In this document: positions 62,570 to 64,000 of the stretch, one piece after another
Layout of the letters: each line of letters starts with the position of its first letter
Position numbering within the stretch: the first letter of the stretch is position 1
From: Sulfurospirillum arsenophilum NBRC 109478
GTDB taxonomy: Bacteria; Campylobacterota; Campylobacteria; Campylobacterales; Sulfurospirillaceae
Direction: 5' to 3'
DNA: 64,000 nt
Assembly: GCF_000813345.1 (NCBI RefSeq)
Contig: NZ_BBQF01000001.1
Location: 806,001-870,000 of the forward strand
Notes under the pieces: model-generated
Seen by the model: only the letters and a program-made list of their open reading frames with translations
Told to the model about the DNA's origin: nothing
The model's database searches: none
Translations under genes and position numbers: made by a program

Positions 62570-63856
62570 TTAGCCTAAATACCATCGCGCATAGGCAATC
62601 GGTTTTCTGAAGATATACCAAAAAAGAGGGACGCTCTCGCCTTGGATTTTGGCATTACCGCACATCCCTACCGAAGGCTGACGTGAGACATCTTTTAGGC
62701 GTATAAAGGCTTTGTAGCTTAACACATTGGAAGGGGCAATCACAGGTTCATAATTGATCTTATAGACTTCGCCTTCAACTGGATGCAGAGGATTGTCATC
62801 GAGGTAAATATTGACGCTGTCGTTTAACGACACGACGTTGGATTCATGTGCCGCAAGCAGTATCTCGACTTCAACCTTCTTAGGGTTAATGATGCTTAAA
62901 AGCTTTTCACCTGTTTTAACGGGTTTGCCGATGAGATCGAGTGGAGCATCTAAAATAATCGTTCCATCGACAGGAGCATTGAGTGTCAATTTGTTTAACT
63001 GGGCGGTAATAGCACTGTATTCCATCTCTTTGACGGCGCGCTCTGCACGGGATTCTTCGAGTTTATTTTTGATGCTTGGATCGATGAACGAGGATCTTTC
63101 TTGTTTAACGATCTCAGCAGCAGAAATATTGATGGTTTGTGCCGTAATGCGCTGTTTACCGACTATATCTGTATCGTCAAATGTGAGAAGAAGATCTCCT
63201 TTTTTGACCGTGTCATTGCTTTTGACCTTGACAGTTTTGATGACACCATTCATCGGGGCAGTGATAATCGTCGGCTCATAAGCTACAACTTGCACTTTGC
63301 CTTGTGTCGATAAATGAACGGGAAACAGCATCACCACACTAGCACTTACAGCGATTATTGCCCATGTTTTGAGCCTTGAAATGGATGGAAAATAAGAGTG
63401 TGAAAATGCAGCAAGCACAAGTGCGATGGTCTCCGCACAATGATTCACAATGGCCACAGCCTCGTTGCTAAAGCCTTTAATAGCGCCAAAGACCAATACT
63501 CCCAAGAGTCGCCTGTTGGTAGGATGAATCAATGGAACGATCAGTGCGTAAGCGATGCCTTGATGGTGCAGTTCTGGTGAGAGCTCTTCTGTAGGAATGA
63601 CCTTAGAGCCTTGTGTCAAATCCATCTGTATTATATGATGTGCGATGGCCGTGACAAAGGGCGATTTTTTATTAAAATCGGGAAGATCGGAGTATGCAAC
63701 CGCTTTCAAATAGCCTTTATAGGAAAAACCGATTGCCATTTCATGCGCCAAAAGTTCACGAAAGACGTTGACGGCCAGCAGATAAGTCTCATGGGCATCG
63801 CGTGAATGTCGAAGACGACTTTCAATCTCGACGATAGAAAGGATATGCTCTTTCAT
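62570..63856 (-). CDS. HlyD-family membrane fusion protein with N-terminal GAF-like domain
   Basis: A 428-residue protein. Residues about 10-155 look like a GAF domain (I-G-F-S-Y-K-G, L-I-V-P-L-I-H-P), then a helix at about 165-185 (I-I-A-V-S-A-S-V-V-M-L-F-P), then the adaptor: lipoyl half M-N-G-V-I-K-T-V-K-V-K-S-N-D-T-V-K-K-G-D-L-L, a short coiled coil, and P-V-D-G-T-I. A cytosolic GAF fused to an export adaptor implies ligand sensing or regulation; the ligand is unknown. It overlaps its upstream neighbour by four bases. Confidence 0.82.
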   Translation of the reverse strand: MKEHILSIVEIESRLRHSRDAHETYLLAVNVFRELLAHEMAIGFSYKGYLKAVAYSDLPDFNKKSPFVTAIAHHIIQMDLTQGSKVIPTEELSPELHHQGIAYALIVPLIHPTNRRLLGVLVFGAIKGFSNEAVAIVNHCAETIALVLAAFSHSYFPSISRLKTWAIIAVSASVVMLFPVHLSTQGKVQVVAYEPTIITAPMNGVIKTVKVKSNDTVKKGDLLLTFDDTDIVGKQRITAQTINISAAEIVKQERSSFIDPSIKNKLEESRAERAVKEMEYSAITAQLNKLTLNAPVDGTIILDAPLDLIGKPVKTGEKLLSIINPKKVEVEILLAAHESNVVSLNDSVNIYLDDNPLHPVEGEVYKINYEPVIAPSNVLSYKAFIRLKDVSRQPSVGMCGNAKIQGESVPLFWYIFRKPIAYARWYLG

Positions 63857-64000
63857 AGGACACCAAACTTGGCATCGCCGACGATGCCTGGGATGATATG
63901 TTCATCAAAACGGATTAATTTGACGCGAATGTGAATGGTCTGGCTTACAGGATCGGCCGCAGGGTCAATACCAACGATCACGCCTTCTGCAAGGAATTTT
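63853..64000 (-). CDS. Partial HlyD/MFP-like export protein (cut by window edge)
   Basis: The last 48 codons of a gene running in from beyond base 64000; the TGA stop overlaps the ATG of the GAF-HlyD gene. The sequence F-L-A-E-G-V-I-V-G-I-D-P and T-I-H-I-R-V-K-L resembles the beta-barrel end of an efflux adaptor, so a third adaptor-like component is likely. The identification is weak because so little is visible. Confidence 0.5.
   Translation of the reverse strand, partial: KFLAEGVIVGIDPAADPVSQTIHIRVKLIRFDEHIIPGIVGDAKFGVL

Overview
The window looks like chromosomal DNA of a free-living, anaerobically respiring member of Campylobacterota, most probably Sulfurospirillum. This is inferred from the napAGHBFLD gene order, OprD/MOMP-type porins, a bc1 complex with a diheme cytochrome c1, a TorA and monoheme cytochrome pair, moderately low GC content and short overlapping operons. 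It is packed with respiratory enzymes and signal transduction genes.

Layout: 1-4.4 kb is the end of the periplasmic nitrate reductase operon, followed by a PAS sensor gene. 5.2-10.3 kb holds small stress, redox and housekeeping genes: a SLAC1/TehA-like channel, a DUF134 regulator and its NifX-like target, ychF, a YwqK repeat protein and a ferredoxin-thioredoxin-reductase/rhodanese fusion. 10.5-18.5 kb is a molybdoenzyme unit (TorD-like chaperone, catalytic subunit, FeS subunit, small secreted protein) followed by a response regulator, a periplasmic binding protein and a histidine kinase. 18.5-25.8 kb is an AT-rich TMAO/DMSO respiration module (porin, kinase, regulator, cytochrome c, TorA) with a shared tandem operator motif. 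25.9-28.9 kb encodes a small cytochrome c and the bc1 complex. 29-38.2 kb has another porin, c-di-GMP enzymes, psd, dbpA and a YheO-type regulator with a dehydrogenase. 38.2-39.9 kb is a leucine attenuator (new short leader peptide) and a leuA lacking its regulatory domain. 40-43.4 kb has MOSC, LysE, MCP and XRE genes. 43.4-48.1 kb is a segment bounded by identical 30-bp direct repeats, carrying MipA, a NarXL-like pair and an alkylsulfatase-like hydrolase. 48-55 kb has a MarR-controlled quinone reductase, YebC, LUD protein, a TAXI-TRAP transporter and YitT. 55-58 kb has a short porin and groESL under CIRCE. A tRNA with a CAT anticodon at 58.17 kb is followed by an islet with an HExxH metallopeptidase-like gene and an integrase remnant, then a PqqD-M50-HlyD / GAF-HlyD export system running off the right end.

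The most striking global signal is the palindrome TTTACATGTAAA: 18 exact copies and 13 more with 10-11 contiguous matching bases, inside genes (read as L-H-V or T-C-K) and between genes, where it is often the centre of long terminator hairpins. It is missing from 17.4-28.1 kb and from the repeat-bounded 43.4-48.1 kb segment, and nearly so from the tRNA islet, so it may mark native versus acquired DNA. All functional statements come from reading the sequence; no database search was run.
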